Origin: Aselliscus stoliczkanus
Taxonomy: Eukaryota > Chordata > Mammalia > Chiroptera > Hipposideridae
DNA length: 64,000 nt
Reading direction: 5' to 3'
NCBI GenBank assembly: GCA_033961575.1
Contig: CM066727.1
Location: 156,039,434 to 156,103,433 of the forward strand
Shown: positions 25,701-34,594 of the stretch, one piece after another
Layout of the letters: each line of letters starts with the position of its first letter
Numbering within the stretch: position 1 is the stretch's first letter
The notes under the pieces: generated by a model
The model's database searches: none
Told to the model about the DNA's origin: nothing
Seen by the model: the letters and a program-made list of their open reading frames with translations, nothing else
Position numbers and translations under genes: made by a program

Positions 25701-28700
25701 CTGCAGCTCTGCCGCCATGGGTACTCACAGCAGCCCAGCTCCAGGTGGAGCTGTTGTTCACCATGTTAGCTGTAGAGGGCAGTGTCACTGGTCCTCATGT
25801 GGGATCCGAACCGGGGCTGCTGGCATTCAAGCCAGCTGTTAACCTACATGCCACTCGGCAGGCCCAGTGTGTCTAGTTTAAATGACTAGGATTCTGAAAT
25901 TGGGGTTGGGGACTAGTTTTAAATTACTGGTAGAGCTAGAATTAGATGCTAGTAAATGACAGTTACTTTTGAGAAGTAACTTTAAAAGTTGCTAACTGCA
26001 TTTGGTTCTGAACCAAATGTAACCATTTACCTTGTGTAGTCCAGACTTTGGGTTTTACATGGCAGGCACCTCGATTTTTGTACCTCCCACAGATCCATTT
26101 TATTTCCCTTGACCATTTTTCTACAGATATTTGTCAGGACACGAATCAGGTTCTCTTCAAATGCTGCCAGGGGTCTGAAGAGGTACCCTGCAACAAACCA
26201 GTTCCTGTAAACCTCTCTGAGGATCCCTGCTGCCCACTGCATTTCCAGTTGCCTCCTCAGATGTATAAGCCCGAGCAGGTACTGTCTGTGCCAGACGATC
26301 TGGGAGCCGGCCCCATGGATCTGTACTTGAGTGCTGCTGAGCTTCAGCCCACTGAGAGTTTACCTCTGGAGTTCAGTGATGTAAGTTAGAGAAGCTCTGA
26401 TCTGGTTGGCCCTTGAGGCAAGGCCTTACTTGTTAATGGTGAGAATAGGTTAGTCTATCGTGGTTAGGAGAGTTGATAAAGTTTTTGAAATGATATATGT
26501 ATGGTTGTATTTGTATGTTAGTATATTCATTTAAATACAGTTTAAATTGGCAGACATTTTTCTGAGGGAATGATAAGGGAAATTCTAAACTAATTGATAG
26601 TTGGAAAGTCAAGATTATGGTTGCATTTGGTGTAGCCAGGAAATATGGTACCCATCCAAAAGGTGAGTGATTCGCAGGAATCTTAGTAATACAAACGAGT
26701 TGTGATATCTAAACTTGGCAGTGTAAACTTGCATTTTGGCTCTGTAGTCAGGGTTTTCATTTTCAGATTAATGGGTCTCCCAAGAAATGAATCTAAACTT
26801 ACCTGTGGTTACTATTTTTCATTTTTGATATGTTATTACGTCATTTGTGAATGGACTAGAACAACAGTGAGCTCCCCTGAGTTTACAGCCTTCTAAGTAT
26901 GTGAACACTACTCACTCTTTTTCAGCTTGTTCCTCGATTGGCCCCAACCCATAAACGCAGCTCACATATTGTTTCCCTAATTAGCACCATCAGCTATTTG
27001 ATTTTAGGGATCAATTGACAGTCCATCTCTATTTTGTCACTTGATTTAATCTTTAGCCTTTTGGATAAAGATCTTCATTATTCTGGAAAAAAAAAAATCT
27101 GAATTTCATAATAAAAGTATTTTGTGTATAACCGTGTCATGTTTAAGATGAGAGATCTAAATGGAAAATTCCATATAGGTTGCAAGATTGTTTGCTAGGG
27201 GTGGAAGTAAGGTTTGGGTGACCTCAAGGATATTGCTCACTAAAAAGATATACTAGGGCAGGGTAATAATCTGCAAAAGAAAAAGTGGCACTAAGACTAA
27301 ATTGATTGCGATTTTTTTTTTTCCCCCCATAATTTCTCCCCCATTTTTTGTGGTTGTATACTGTCTATAGGTATATTAAACTTCTGTTTTTATTACTTCA
27401 TTTATAATACTATAGTTTTTGTTATCCTGATTATAATTGCTTTTTAAAAAGTTTCTTTTAGGGCCGGCCGAGTGGCGCATTGGTTAAGCGCTGGTTTTGG
27501 GATGCCAGCGGCCCCGGTTCGGATCCCACATGAGGGCCAGTGACACTGCCCTCTACAGCTAACAACAGCTCCACCTGGAGCTGGGCTGTGCGAGCCCCGG
27601 TGATGGTGTGGGCTGCAGCCCCTGCTGCAGTGGGCTGCCATAGGCTGCAGTGAGTGGCCCGCAGCCAGCGTGAGCGGCTGGCAGCCAAGTGTGAGCTGCC
27701 AATAGCCGCGATGAGCGACATCCAGAGGCCAGCGACCGATCTGCCTCATCCGGGAAGAGCGCAATGACGATACCAACAGTGAAGCAACATCCTCCGCAAC
27801 TAAACTGAAGAACAAGAAGACGGCAACTTGTCTGTTCCCCTTCCCCGATTCCCCAACGCTGTTCCCCTCCACCAATTCCCCAATAAAATCTTTAAAAAAA
27901 AAAAAAAAAAAAAAAGAAGCAGTTTAAAAAAAAAAAAAAGTTTCTTTTACACAGATTCATAGAATATGAGAATTAAAGAATTAAAAAGTGACCCTAGAGA
28001 TTATATGCTCCAGTGTTTCCCAGTGAGATTATGTTGTAGAGAGTAAATGGATAGCCGTAAATTGATACGGACAGATTTTTGTCTACTTCCTTCATTTTAC
28101 ATGTGAAGAAAACCAGAGAAGTGCTTTAAGAAAATTTTTTTTAAGCTTAGTAACACAAGGAGCTTTATAGGGTCTAAAAAATAACCTAATAACCACTATA
28201 TCACCAAATTCTCTTCAAATATTAATGTATGTGTATAGATACTAGCATATATTATATACATGTACTAGGTTATTAATGTTTATGTCATTTGTTAATTTCT
28301 AGGGACATTTATGTTTTGACCATTTTGCTTTTTCCCCTTTCATCTGTTTTTGCTATATTTTAAATTTCTTTCTCAAATCTTTGATAATCTAGATTTAAGA
28401 AAATATGACTGTCCAAATATGATTGAAGGTTATATACTTGTTTGCTCTTTGGAGAATATTTACATAAAATATTGAAGACTGTATTATGTAATCTCAAGGC
28501 AAAAACCTGACATTTAAGGAATTTTTATTTTAAAAAGATTTTAAAATATGTCATCAAATCTGTTAATCCTTATATATGACATGGATTTCTTAAAGAATGT
28601 ATGAGAAGTAATTTTATTTTTGAGATTCCAATGGGTTTTTAAGATGTACCTTTGTTAGAGGTAAAAATGATAAAGTTAACCTGTTTGTAATTGATCATCT

Positions 28701-31700
28701 GTTATGTTCACATTAATACACTTTTGATAAACCACATTAGTCATTAAATATAGTTTTATTCTTAACCTTTGGAAATAAGAATTCACCAGAAAATGTTGAA
28801 ACAAAATTCAGTTTTAGAAAATAATTTTTGCCCTCCCACAAATTCTGGATATATTTATCAGAATGAAATTTTGCTGGGAAAAAATGATTTTTTTGATTTT
28901 GAGTTTCACCAAGCAATCTTTTTACACATGTTCTACCTTCGATATCATTTCTATAACTTGTTAATAACTTCTGGTAACTTTACTCATGGAAGGACTAGGT
29001 ATTGGACATTAACATGGGTGAAAATTCAGCCTTTCATTCTGGAAATTACACTTGCCTATTTTCTGTGCTTTGATCCAGGGATGTTTGGCAAGTAACAATG
29101 TAATACCTTAATCCTGTTACTTTGAGCTTGCTCTTTTTTGTATGTGGTTTTTGAGCTCTTGTAGAGATGGGAACAAAAATGGGTTCTCAGTGTCTTCGTG
29201 CTTGCGTCTCTAAGCATTCCTGTTACGGTAGGCATTTCTGCTGATTGTTGTTTCCTCTCTTATTTTAGGTTCCTTTCCCCAATTTTAATTCTTGTAACAG
29301 ACAACACTGAATATGTGAGAAAAGCCTTTTCAGTATCTATTTTCCTTTGTAAACATTTCCATACCATTATCATCATGTGACCTGGAAAACTTGCCTCATC
29401 TTTAAATGGGTTATTTCAAATTGCAAGTTAATAATTCATATAATAATTGTGCATAGTAAAATAATTGGAAAAAATGGTTCACTGTCTTAGCGGTGTGAGA
29501 ACAATGGTTTCTGTGGATATCACAGAAGCTTCTAACACATCCTAATTGAGTGTTAGGTAGCCGACTGTATCCTTTTCTCTCTGTTTCTGCTTAAATTGAG
29601 TAGCTTTAAGTTCAGTATGCTCTGGATGTGTATTCCTTTCTGTAGCTTAATTATTGTGAAGATGTAATTCTTGCTTTTGGTGGTTAGCACACCAAAGGAT
29701 GGGAAAGGATTTCAAATTCTTCCATTTACCAAAAGCATAGACCTAAATAAGCCTCTCATGAAGCTGAATTACTGGAAACAGAGCCTCTATAAAGTGGATT
29801 GGGCATAGGGGAGTATAAACCCTTGGATAATTTTCACTGTTAGGCCAGGAGAGCTTAACAGTAGACTCTTAGAAAGTGGTGGCATGAAAGTCAGTTTGAC
29901 ACATTGTCTGAGCCTTTGTAATGCTGTAGGCCCTGAATCAAAACCAGTGGTTGGTTGTAGCTATTAGTTTCAAACAGGAGCCAAGAGTAATGTCATCCTG
30001 TGGTCTGTTGGCTGTTCAGGACCCCAGTGGGAATAACCAATTCAGTTGGAAGAAACAGTCTGTAGACTATAGTGTATTTTTTAACAGAGCATTTGGACCA
30101 TGTTAAGTTTAAAAATCAGGGACTTACTCTGTGGGAATATGGTCTCAACCAAAATAATATTTTGTACCCATTCAGAGGAACTTTGAGTTCCTGTCCTTAT
30201 TTCTTTTCTCTTTCCTTTTCCTTTTCCTGCTCCCTGGCTTGCTCTGTGTCTGTTAGGACATTAACCAGGCAATCTCATACTGTCCCATCTTTCAAGCAGT
30301 ATTTTAATTTGCATTTATGCTGATTGTCTGTATTAGATTCACCACTGGTAAACTTAGATATTGACTACAGTTAGTCTTAGAGAGAATATGCTTTTTTAAA
30401 AAACAAATATTTGGGCCGGCCGAGTGGCATGGTGGTTAAGTGCTGGCTTAGGAAGCCAGCGGCCCCGGTTCGGGTCCCACATATGAGGGCCAGTGACACT
30501 GCCCTCAAAAACAAAAAAATAAATATTTATTTATTGTGGTAAAATATTTGTAACATAAAATTTACTATTTTATTTTTTAAAGATTTTATTGGGGAATTGG
30601 GGGAGGGGAACAGAGTTGGGGAAGCAGGGAAGGGGAACAGACAAATTGCTGTCCTTTTGGTCCTCATTCCAATTGTGGAGCACATTGCTTCACTGGCCCA
30701 TGTTGGTATCATCATTGTGCTCTTCTCGGGTGAGGCAGATCAGTCGCCAGCCTCTGGACGGCTGCTCACAGCCGCTCTTAGGAGCTCACACCGGCTGCTC
30801 ACTGTAGCCTATGGCTGCCCACTGCAGCAGGGGCTGCAGCTGTGCCACCCTGGGAATTCACAGCAGCCCAGCTCCAGGTGGAGCTGTTGTTCACCATGTT
30901 AGCTGTAGAGGGCAGTGTCACTGGCTCTCATATGTGGGATCCGAACTGGGGCCGCTGGCGTCCCAAGTCAGCTCTTAACCAACGCGCCACTCGGTCAGCC
31001 CACTATTTTTATTATTTTTATTAAAGTGTACAATTCAGTGTCATTAAGTACATTCACATATTGTGCAACCATAACCACTGTTCCTTTCCAGAACTTTTCC
31101 ATCAGCCTGAACAGAGAGACTCTGCACCCATTAAACTCCAACTCTAACTTCCCCTCTCTCCCCACTCCCTGGTAGCTAGCTACTTTCTGTTTCTGAACTT
31201 TCCTATTTAAAAAATATGCTTTTGCAAAACTACCATAGTGGTCCCTGTTTTATACTCAGCAACAAAAAAATCTTAGTGCTTTTAGATCTTATCCCATTTG
31301 TTGGACATCATGGGATTTTTCTTTTTTTTCTTCGATTCAAGGTTGGCAAGGGGTGAAGGAAGTGTGGGAGAATTGCTTTGAGGTTTGCTGAAAATTTTTC
31401 TGGCTTGAGCTCATTGGTTCCCTTGGTATTGCTGATAGGCTTTTCTCTTTTCTTTTCCTAGGACTTGGATGTTGTGGGCGATGGTTCGCAGTGCCCTCCT
31501 TCACCCTTGCTTTTTGAACCTTCACTGACCCTTGAAGATCATTCAGTCAGAGACATTGCTGAAGGCACAGTGGATATTTTGGCAAGTGAAGAACAAGCCC
31601 AGCCAGGCTTCCTTCAGTGACCCAGCCAGGCAGAGGGTTTCCTGCTGGCTCTGTTAGTGTGCACTCCCAGGAAGCGGGGTTGTCATCACTAGACTATAAA

Positions 31701-32403
31701 GGTGCCCCAGATGGCAGTCTCCGGATGGGCTCTTCGAATACCTAATGGCCCCTGGTTCTCATAGTTCAGAGAGCAGGACACAAATTTATTAACTAGAAAA
31801 GGCTGAGACAAAGAATCTGGTAAATTGTTCCTTTTAAAGGAGTATTCAACACTGGAATTGTTTTCATCATAGAGGAAGGATAAGTAATGCGATGTGGCTT
31901 CTTTGAGTCTTGGGTGGGATACCTACGGCCCTGACTGAAGACCAGCAGTTACATTATAGCTGTTGGTTTCAAGCAGAGGCCCAAAGGACCATCTTCCTGT
32001 GATCTATTGGTTGTTCTGGAACCTCAGCAGAGAATGGCTGTTTCATTTGGAAGAAACAACCCACAGCTCTCCCTCCCATTGGGAATCTCAGGATTGTTGC
32101 AAGTAATGACTTCTGATTTCAGGATCAGGGATAGTTAAGTATGGGGAAGAGCAGCTGCCCAGAGTTATTTTATTTCTGTGTTGTTGCGATGATACATGGC
32201 ATTGGTAAGTCAGATTCATTCTACAGACCACAAAAAATGAATGTGTAACACAAGTGACTTTCTTTTAACAGGGCCAGATGCAGATGGCCGGAGATGGGTG
32301 CAGATCACAGGGATCTCGAAATTCTGAGAAAGCCTCTGCAACACTGCCTCAGAGTGGAATGGCTACTGCAAATGGGAAGCCAGAACCCACATCTATCAGT
32401 TGA
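13521..32403 (+). CDS. KANSL2: KAT8 regulatory NSL complex subunit 2, whole gene span (nine coding exons, spliced)
   Basis: Subunit of the nuclear NSL complex, in which MOF/KAT8 acetylates histone H4 at housekeeping promoters. Nine coding exons (13521-13771, 14702-14880, 15367-15481, 20045-20208, 20439-20605, 21649-21745, 26127-26380, 31462-31581, 32272-32403) join in frame to 1479 nt, giving 492 residues, the human length. Two Cys/His zinc-binding modules of the C3Hc3H type are visible. The first has Cys28, Cys35, Cys46, His49, Cys61, Cys72, Cys88 and His91; the second starts at Cys302 (Cys302, Cys311, Cys322, His325 and onward). An acidic stretch ([11 protein letters not shown]) and a basic coiled-coil-like helix ([19 protein letters not shown]) lie between. 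The protein starts [20 protein letters not shown], just inside exon 2. Introns 5 and 9 use GC donors. All exons are intact, so the gene is expected to work. Confidence 0.96.
14448..14554 (-). mobile_element. SINE-M monomer in KANSL2 intron 2, antisense
   Basis: Flanked by an 18-bp perfect duplication TTCACTGGCCTTTTTAAT (14430-14447 and 14555-14572), so a recent insertion. The element's own GGCC-rich head is partly deleted (CCCAAAATAACCACC). Confidence 0.92.
14702..14880 (+). CDS. KANSL2: KANSL2 exon 3
   Basis: Acceptor CTCCTTAG, then codes G-V-S-F-C-A-E-H, completing the first zinc module, and ends ...S-R-I-L before donor GTAAGG. 179 nt, phase kept with both neighbours. Confidence 0.94.
15367..15481 (+). 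CDS. KANSL2: KANSL2 exon 4 (acidic segment)
   Basis: Acceptor TTGCCTCAG, codes D-E-D-S-W-S-D-G-E through D-S-D-Q-E-D-P-L-K, donor GTAAGT. 115 nt. Confidence 0.94.
16414..16536 (-). mobile_element. SINE-M monomer in KANSL2 intron 4, antisense
   Basis: Long T tail, GGTCAGTGTCACTGGCCC, head ending CGGCCGGCC. The duplication GGAATGTTTGTTTTCT lies at 16398-16413 and 16537-16552. Confidence 0.92.
17307..17702 (+). mobile_element. Tc1/mariner-like MITE copy 1, interrupted by a SINE
   Basis: Ends are inverted repeats (left CAGAGGGTCCCCAAAAAATG, right CATTTTTTTGGCATCCCTG) next to TA dinucleotides, the target site of Tc1/mariner elements. It has no transposase ORF, so it is non-autonomous. A SINE-M sits inside at 17477-17615. 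A second copy in the opposite orientation lies at 21277-21513. Class is inferred from the ends and the TA site. Confidence 0.65.
17477..17615 (-). mobile_element. SINE-M monomer nested in the mariner-like MITE
   Basis: T-rich tail, GAAGGCAGTGTCACTGGCCC, head ending GGCTGGCCCC. The 10-bp duplication AGACACTTCT (17467-17476 and 17616-17625) is MITE sequence, so the SINE is younger than the MITE. Confidence 0.9.
18952..19419 (+). mobile_element. SINE-A in KANSL2 intron 4, sense
   Basis: Starts GGGCCGGCCGAGTGACGCAT, has a B-box-like GGTTCGGATCC and ends CCCCAATAAAATCTTAAAAC plus an A/C-rich tail. A duplication could not be settled. Confidence 0.88.
20045..20208 (+). CDS. KANSL2: KANSL2 exon 5, followed by a GC donor
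   Basis: Acceptor TTATTCCAG, codes H-A-G-V-Y-T-A-E-E through V-E-H-E-A-L. The exon must end at 20208 to join in frame to exon 6 (L-G-S-S-L-L). The intron therefore begins GCAAGT, a good match to the minor GC-AG donor type. Confidence 0.92.
20439..20605 (+). CDS. KANSL2: KANSL2 exon 6 (basic helix segment)
   Basis: Acceptor ACTCTCCAG, codes the rest of the Lys/Arg-rich region ([18 protein letters not shown]) to D-G-A-A-Q-Q, donor GTAATG. 167 nt, ending on a codon boundary (codon 292). Confidence 0.94.
20695..20850 (+). mobile_element. MIR SINE fragment in KANSL2 intron 6
   Basis: Carries the MIR pattern (AGCCTGGGGACATGGATTCT, CTGACCAGCTCTGTGCCTGC, CTTCTCTGGGCCTCTCTTGT, CATCTGCAAATTGAAG). Ancient and diverged. 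Confidence 0.7.
21277..21513 (-). mobile_element. Tc1/mariner-like MITE copy 2, opposite orientation
   Basis: Carries the same internal sequence as copy 1 read on the other strand (GGACATTTTGGTCAACGTTG, then TAACCACTTTGAGCACCTCT) and ends ATGTTTTTGGCACCCTCTGTA. It is about 235 bp and uninterrupted, and shows the original length of the family. Confidence 0.65.
21649..21745 (+). CDS. KANSL2: KANSL2 exon 7 (start of second zinc module)
   Basis: Acceptor CTCCTTTTTAG, codes [13 protein letters not shown] through M-T-R-H-C-L-T, donor GTATCT. 97 nt; the split His codon is completed by exon 8. Confidence 0.94.
21838..21972 (+). ncRNA. H/ACA snoRNA 1 (SNORA2/SNORA34 family), KANSL2 intron 7
   Basis: A 135-nt segment begins GGCCCTGAATC, has an H-box candidate AAAGAA (ANANNA) in the middle, and ends with box ACA three nt before its end (GAAACATCT). 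Two similar segments lie in introns 8 and 9. In human the same gene hosts SNORA2A, SNORA2B and SNORA34, and by position this one would be SNORA2B. H/ACA RNAs guide pseudouridine formation with dyskerin, NHP2, NOP10 and GAR1. The exact name is inferred from order only. Confidence 0.8.
22700..23300 (+). mobile_element. Old L1 3' fragment, sense, KANSL2 intron 7
   Basis: About 22850-23260 reads like degraded L1 ORF2/3' sequence (GTGGGAATAGGAAATGGTAC, CAGTTTGACAATAT, GGAATTTATTTTAAAGAG, AGCAGCATTTTTACAT). No ORF remains. Limits are approximate. Confidence 0.55.
23590..23715 (+). mobile_element. MIR SINE fragment
   Basis: GACAGCACTGGACTGAAAGT, then CTAGTTGTAGGTCACCC and TTGTCCCCATCTG match the MIR core and end as I remember them. 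Diverged. Confidence 0.55.
23975..24170 (+). mobile_element. hAT-Charlie (MER5-like) fragment
   Basis: Starts GTGGTTCTCAGCTGGGGGCC and continues through GACAATGTGTGGAGACATTT, GGTGCTACTGACATCTAGTG and GGTAGAGGCCAGGACTGCTG, which is the MER5A pattern. It is an ancient non-autonomous DNA transposon. Confidence 0.75.
24253..24695 (-). mobile_element. SINE-A in KANSL2 intron 7, antisense
   Basis: AAAGATTTTATTGGGGAATT at the left; the head at the right is degenerate (CACCCGCCTGGTTTGGTCC). The duplication ACATTAGACTTTT lies at 24240-24252 and 24696-24708. Confidence 0.9.
25442..25866 (-). mobile_element. SINE-A in KANSL2 intron 7, antisense
   Basis: AAAGATTTTATTGGGGAATT to ACTCGGCAGGCCC. The duplication GTGTTTCTAGTT / GTGTGTCTAGTT lies at 25430-25441 and 25867-25878. 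Confidence 0.9.
26127..26380 (+). CDS. KANSL2: KANSL2 exon 8 (rest of second zinc module)
   Basis: Acceptor TTTTTCTACAG, codes [14 protein letters not shown] with further Cys/His (P-C-C-P-L-H-F) through L-E-F-S-D, donor GTAAGT. 254 nt, ending on a codon boundary (codon 409). Confidence 0.95.
27461..27934 (+). mobile_element. SINE-A in KANSL2 intron 8, sense, with long A tail
   Basis: A clean copy: head GGGCCGGCCGAGTGGCGCAT, B-box-like GGTTCGGATCC, tail CCCCAATAAAATCTTTAAAA and a second A-rich block. The perfect 15-bp duplication AAAAAGTTTCTTTTA lies at 27446-27460 and 27935-27949. The tail has AATAAA followed by TCTTT, as in T+ class SINEs. Confidence 0.93.
29929..30060 (+). ncRNA. H/ACA snoRNA 2 (SNORA2/SNORA34 family), KANSL2 intron 8
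   Basis: Begins GGCCCTGAATCAAAACCAG, H-box candidate AGAGTA, box ACA three nt from the end (GAAACAGTC). It shares CCTGAATCAA, GGTCTGTTGGC and the GAAGAAACA-type end with snoRNA 1. By order it would correspond to SNORA2A. It lies about 1.4 kb before exon 9. Confidence 0.8.
30413..30514 (+). mobile_element. SINE-M monomer in KANSL2 intron 8, sense
   Basis: GGGCCGGCCGAGTGGCATGG to CACTGCCCTCAAAAAC. The near-perfect duplication AAAACAAATATTT / AAAATAAATATTT flanks it (30400-30412 and about 30516-30528). Confidence 0.9.
30577..31001 (-). mobile_element. SINE-A in KANSL2 intron 8, antisense
   Basis: AAAGATTTTATTGGGGAATT to CACTCGGTCAGCC, with ACTATTTTTA-like sequence on both sides (about 30564 and 31002). 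It sits inside an L1 3' fragment. Confidence 0.88.
31002..31215 (-). mobile_element. L1 3'-UTR fragment (antisense)
   Basis: ATTCAGTGTCATTAAGTACA, TTGTGCAACCATAACCACTG and CCCTGGTAGCTAGCTACTTT follow the antisense 3' end of old L1M elements. It ends about 250 bp before exon 9. Confidence 0.7.
31462..31581 (+). CDS. KANSL2: KANSL2 exon 9, followed by a GC donor
   Basis: Acceptor TTTTCCTAG, codes D-L-D-V-V-G-D-G through G-T-V-D-I-L. The exon must end at 31581 to join in frame to exon 10 (G-Q-M-Q-M-A-G-D-G); the intron then begins GCAAGT. A GT at 31586 would give a frameshift. If the intron is retained the frame stays open for 12 more codons and stops at TGA 31618-31620. Confidence 0.92.
31927..32061 (+). 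ncRNA. H/ACA snoRNA 3 (SNORA34-like), KANSL2 intron 9
   Basis: Begins GGCCCTGACTGAAGACCAGC, H-box candidate AAAGGA, box ACA (GAAACAACC) three nt from the end. It shares CCAGCAGTT and GCTGTTGGTTTCAAGCAG with snoRNA 1, so the three arose by duplication. Its place in the last intron matches my memory of human SNORA34. It lies about 210 nt upstream of exon 10. Confidence 0.82.
32272..32403 (+). CDS. KANSL2: KANSL2 exon 10 (C-terminus and stop)
   Basis: Acceptor CTTTTAACAG, codes G-Q-M-Q-M-A-G-D-G through P-E-P-T-S-I-S, stop TGA at 32401-32403. It completes the 1479-nt CDS. Confidence 0.95.
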   Translation, partial: GQMQMAGDGCRSQGSRNSEKASATLPQSGMATANGKPEPTSIS

Positions 32404-33035
32404 TAGTTTGTTTTGGGAACCATTTGACTTTGGAGGATTTGAATTTTCTGTTCTTTAAACAAGCGCTTCTGACCATCTCTTTTCAAGGACAACCCAGACT
32501 CCTTTGTTTTTCTTCTGGGTTATTGAGTGCTGTAGTCAAACATAAACCAAATTTTTAGGGAAGGGACCAATAGTGTTTAAAGGTTGTGAGTGTCTTCCCA
32601 CTCTGGCAAGGAAGAGAAAGAGAGGTGAATCTGCTGTTGGGATTGAGCAAGTATTTGGGACTCGGTGCCTAAGAGGAGAGACATCCTTGTAGGGGGATTT
32701 CCTGTCTTGGGACAAATCCATGTAGGTGTTTAGTTGGGAGCTGTGTACCCTTGCCATATTGATGGACCTAGTGACTGGTTACCACTGTCTTAACAGCCTG
32801 CGTTTTACCTTTCCTCACCTCTTGCCTCATTGGGTAATATGAACCCCTCCCAGTGAATGGCCCACAGCATTCGTCTTGCTTCTAACTTATATAAATTTCT
32901 GTAGTGACTGTCTTAATGTAAGATACCATAAAAAGTTATTATATATAGTTTCTATTAAATGTTAAAATGTTACAAATATATAAAACTTAAATCACTTAAA
33001 TGCATATTTTGTTTGTATTTGAAAGTATATATTTT

Positions 33036-33059
33036 GGGGGCGGGGTGGGGGGTTTAGGG
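33036..33059 (+). promoter_or_regulatory. G-quadruplex-capable tract in KANSL2 3' UTR
   Basis: G runs of five, four, six and three with loops of 1, 1 and 4 nt on the transcribed strand, about 120 nt before the candidate poly(A) signal. Confidence 0.45.
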
Positions 33060-33175
33060 AGCTGTCTGATGGGAAAGGGAAAACAGGACAGATTCACTTC
33101 CATCCCAAGAGGTTAATACATTTTCAGTGGCTTACTTTGGTTTTAGTTTGCAGGGTACGATAAAAATCTGTAAGA

Positions 33176-33181
33176 AATAAA
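33176..33181 (+). promoter_or_regulatory. Candidate KANSL2 poly(A) signal
   Basis: AATAAA about 770 nt after the stop, followed by GGAAAGGGGTGGGAC and other G/T-bearing sequence. It is the first canonical hexamer after the stop that I noticed. Confidence 0.55.
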
Positions 33182-33199
33182 TGGAAAGGGGTGGGACTT

Positions 33200-34590
33200 C
33201 CTTATTAAAGCCAACCAGTTCCACATATCTTCCTTTTTACTCCTCTGTGCTCCCTACTTCCACTCCTATTTCTATCTCACAGTGTCTGATTATCATTTAA
33301 AAATTCTCTAGGGCTAAGAATGATACATACTATTTATATATATCTCCCAGAGAAGTTGGGCCTCATGCTGGTTCATAGGCATAAATTGTCAAAATCATTT
33401 TGATGATGAATCTAAGGATACGGCTAAAATAGAAGTTCAGTTAGGGTTAAGTTACCTAGGCCCGAAATTGTCTGTTTCTATAATGCATTGTGACAGAGAG
33501 GTCAAAAGATTACTTTCTGTTAAGAATTGAGCTGAGGTACAGAAGAGTTAGACCATCACCTTCCTTGGCGTTAGTTTGAATATCTGCATCCAGAGAATGG
33601 CCAAAAGCAGCTCAGAAGGCTCATCGGATGAATTCCTGAGGTGGTTAGTAGTATCCTCTTTTTCAGTTTGTGGTTCCCACTGCTTTCTTGTCTCCTACTT
33701 TTTATACTTTATACACAAGACAAACATAACGAACAAGAACATGTCTGCTCCTGCAACACAATTAGAGATTAGAATATCCTTCCTGTTTTAAAAAGTAATC
33801 AAACCACTAGCATCCATCCATTACTCAAGGTGATTTGTAAATTAACAGGCCCAAGAGCACTTTTCTGGATGAGGGGGGCAGGCAGTGGAGGCCAAGGAAT
33901 CTGCATTCTTAGCACCCCAGAAATTTTGATGGCCACCTGTTTGCAAACACAGCAGCAATGGTGAGTTGAGAAGGCCACGTACAGCTGCCACTCCTCCAAG
34001 GTCCTGCATTCTGAGGTACAGGGAAAACCTGAGAATTTGGTAGAGCCTCTTGGCTACACCGTATTGGAGAAAGTCTGCTGGTTGAATAGCAAAGGTTCCC
34101 TATTAGAAGAATAGAAGAAATGGCCTACTACCCCATTAAGTCGTGGTAGCCCCCTAAGGGTAGCAGCCTAAAGGAATGGTGGCCTCTGTGACACCTTGTA
34201 GATCTAAAGGTGAAGGAGCTGGAGGTTAACTACAGTAGGTTCTCCGGAAAGGCACTGGGTGGCACACCCCAGTGGCCGCTGCAGTTCACTCGTGCTAGAC
34301 AGATACATTTCTCTGCACGTTCACAATCCCTGAGAGGCCTCTTAGGAGGAACATGGAATGAGTTATAGCTATTGCTGCAGTTTGGCTTGGGGGCACAATG
34401 TGTTGCTTCCCTCCACTGAACATTTAAATTCCCTTCGTCCTTGGCTATCACACTGGTAGTTCTTGGTAGCTTACCTGGTAGTGTGAACCTATAATATTCC
34501 TGAGGAGTCTTTGAGCCTTTGGTGTCACACGCGTCGCAGGCCAGGGTTGCTGCACGTGTCCAGTTACAGTTGGGTGATAAGAGGACCAAT
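33200..34590. other. Intergenic sequence without a recognised gene
   Basis: No exon-like ORF was seen. A 130-codon minus-strand ORF at 34230-34622 has no recognised homology and runs into LTR-like DNA, so it is regarded as chance or retroelement-derived. Confidence 0.45.
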
Positions 34591-34594
34591 TTGC

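Larger units (their letters stand above)
32404..33200 (+). other. KANSL2: KANSL2 3' untranslated region
   Basis: No repeats are recognised in this 0.8 kb. The end is inferred from AATAAA at 33176-33181. A G-rich tract lies near its end. Confidence 0.6.

Noticed and set aside
31582..31590. GT donor at 31586 for KANSL2 exon 9
   Set aside because: Using it shifts the frame of exon 10; the GC donor at 31582 restores the expected C-terminus.
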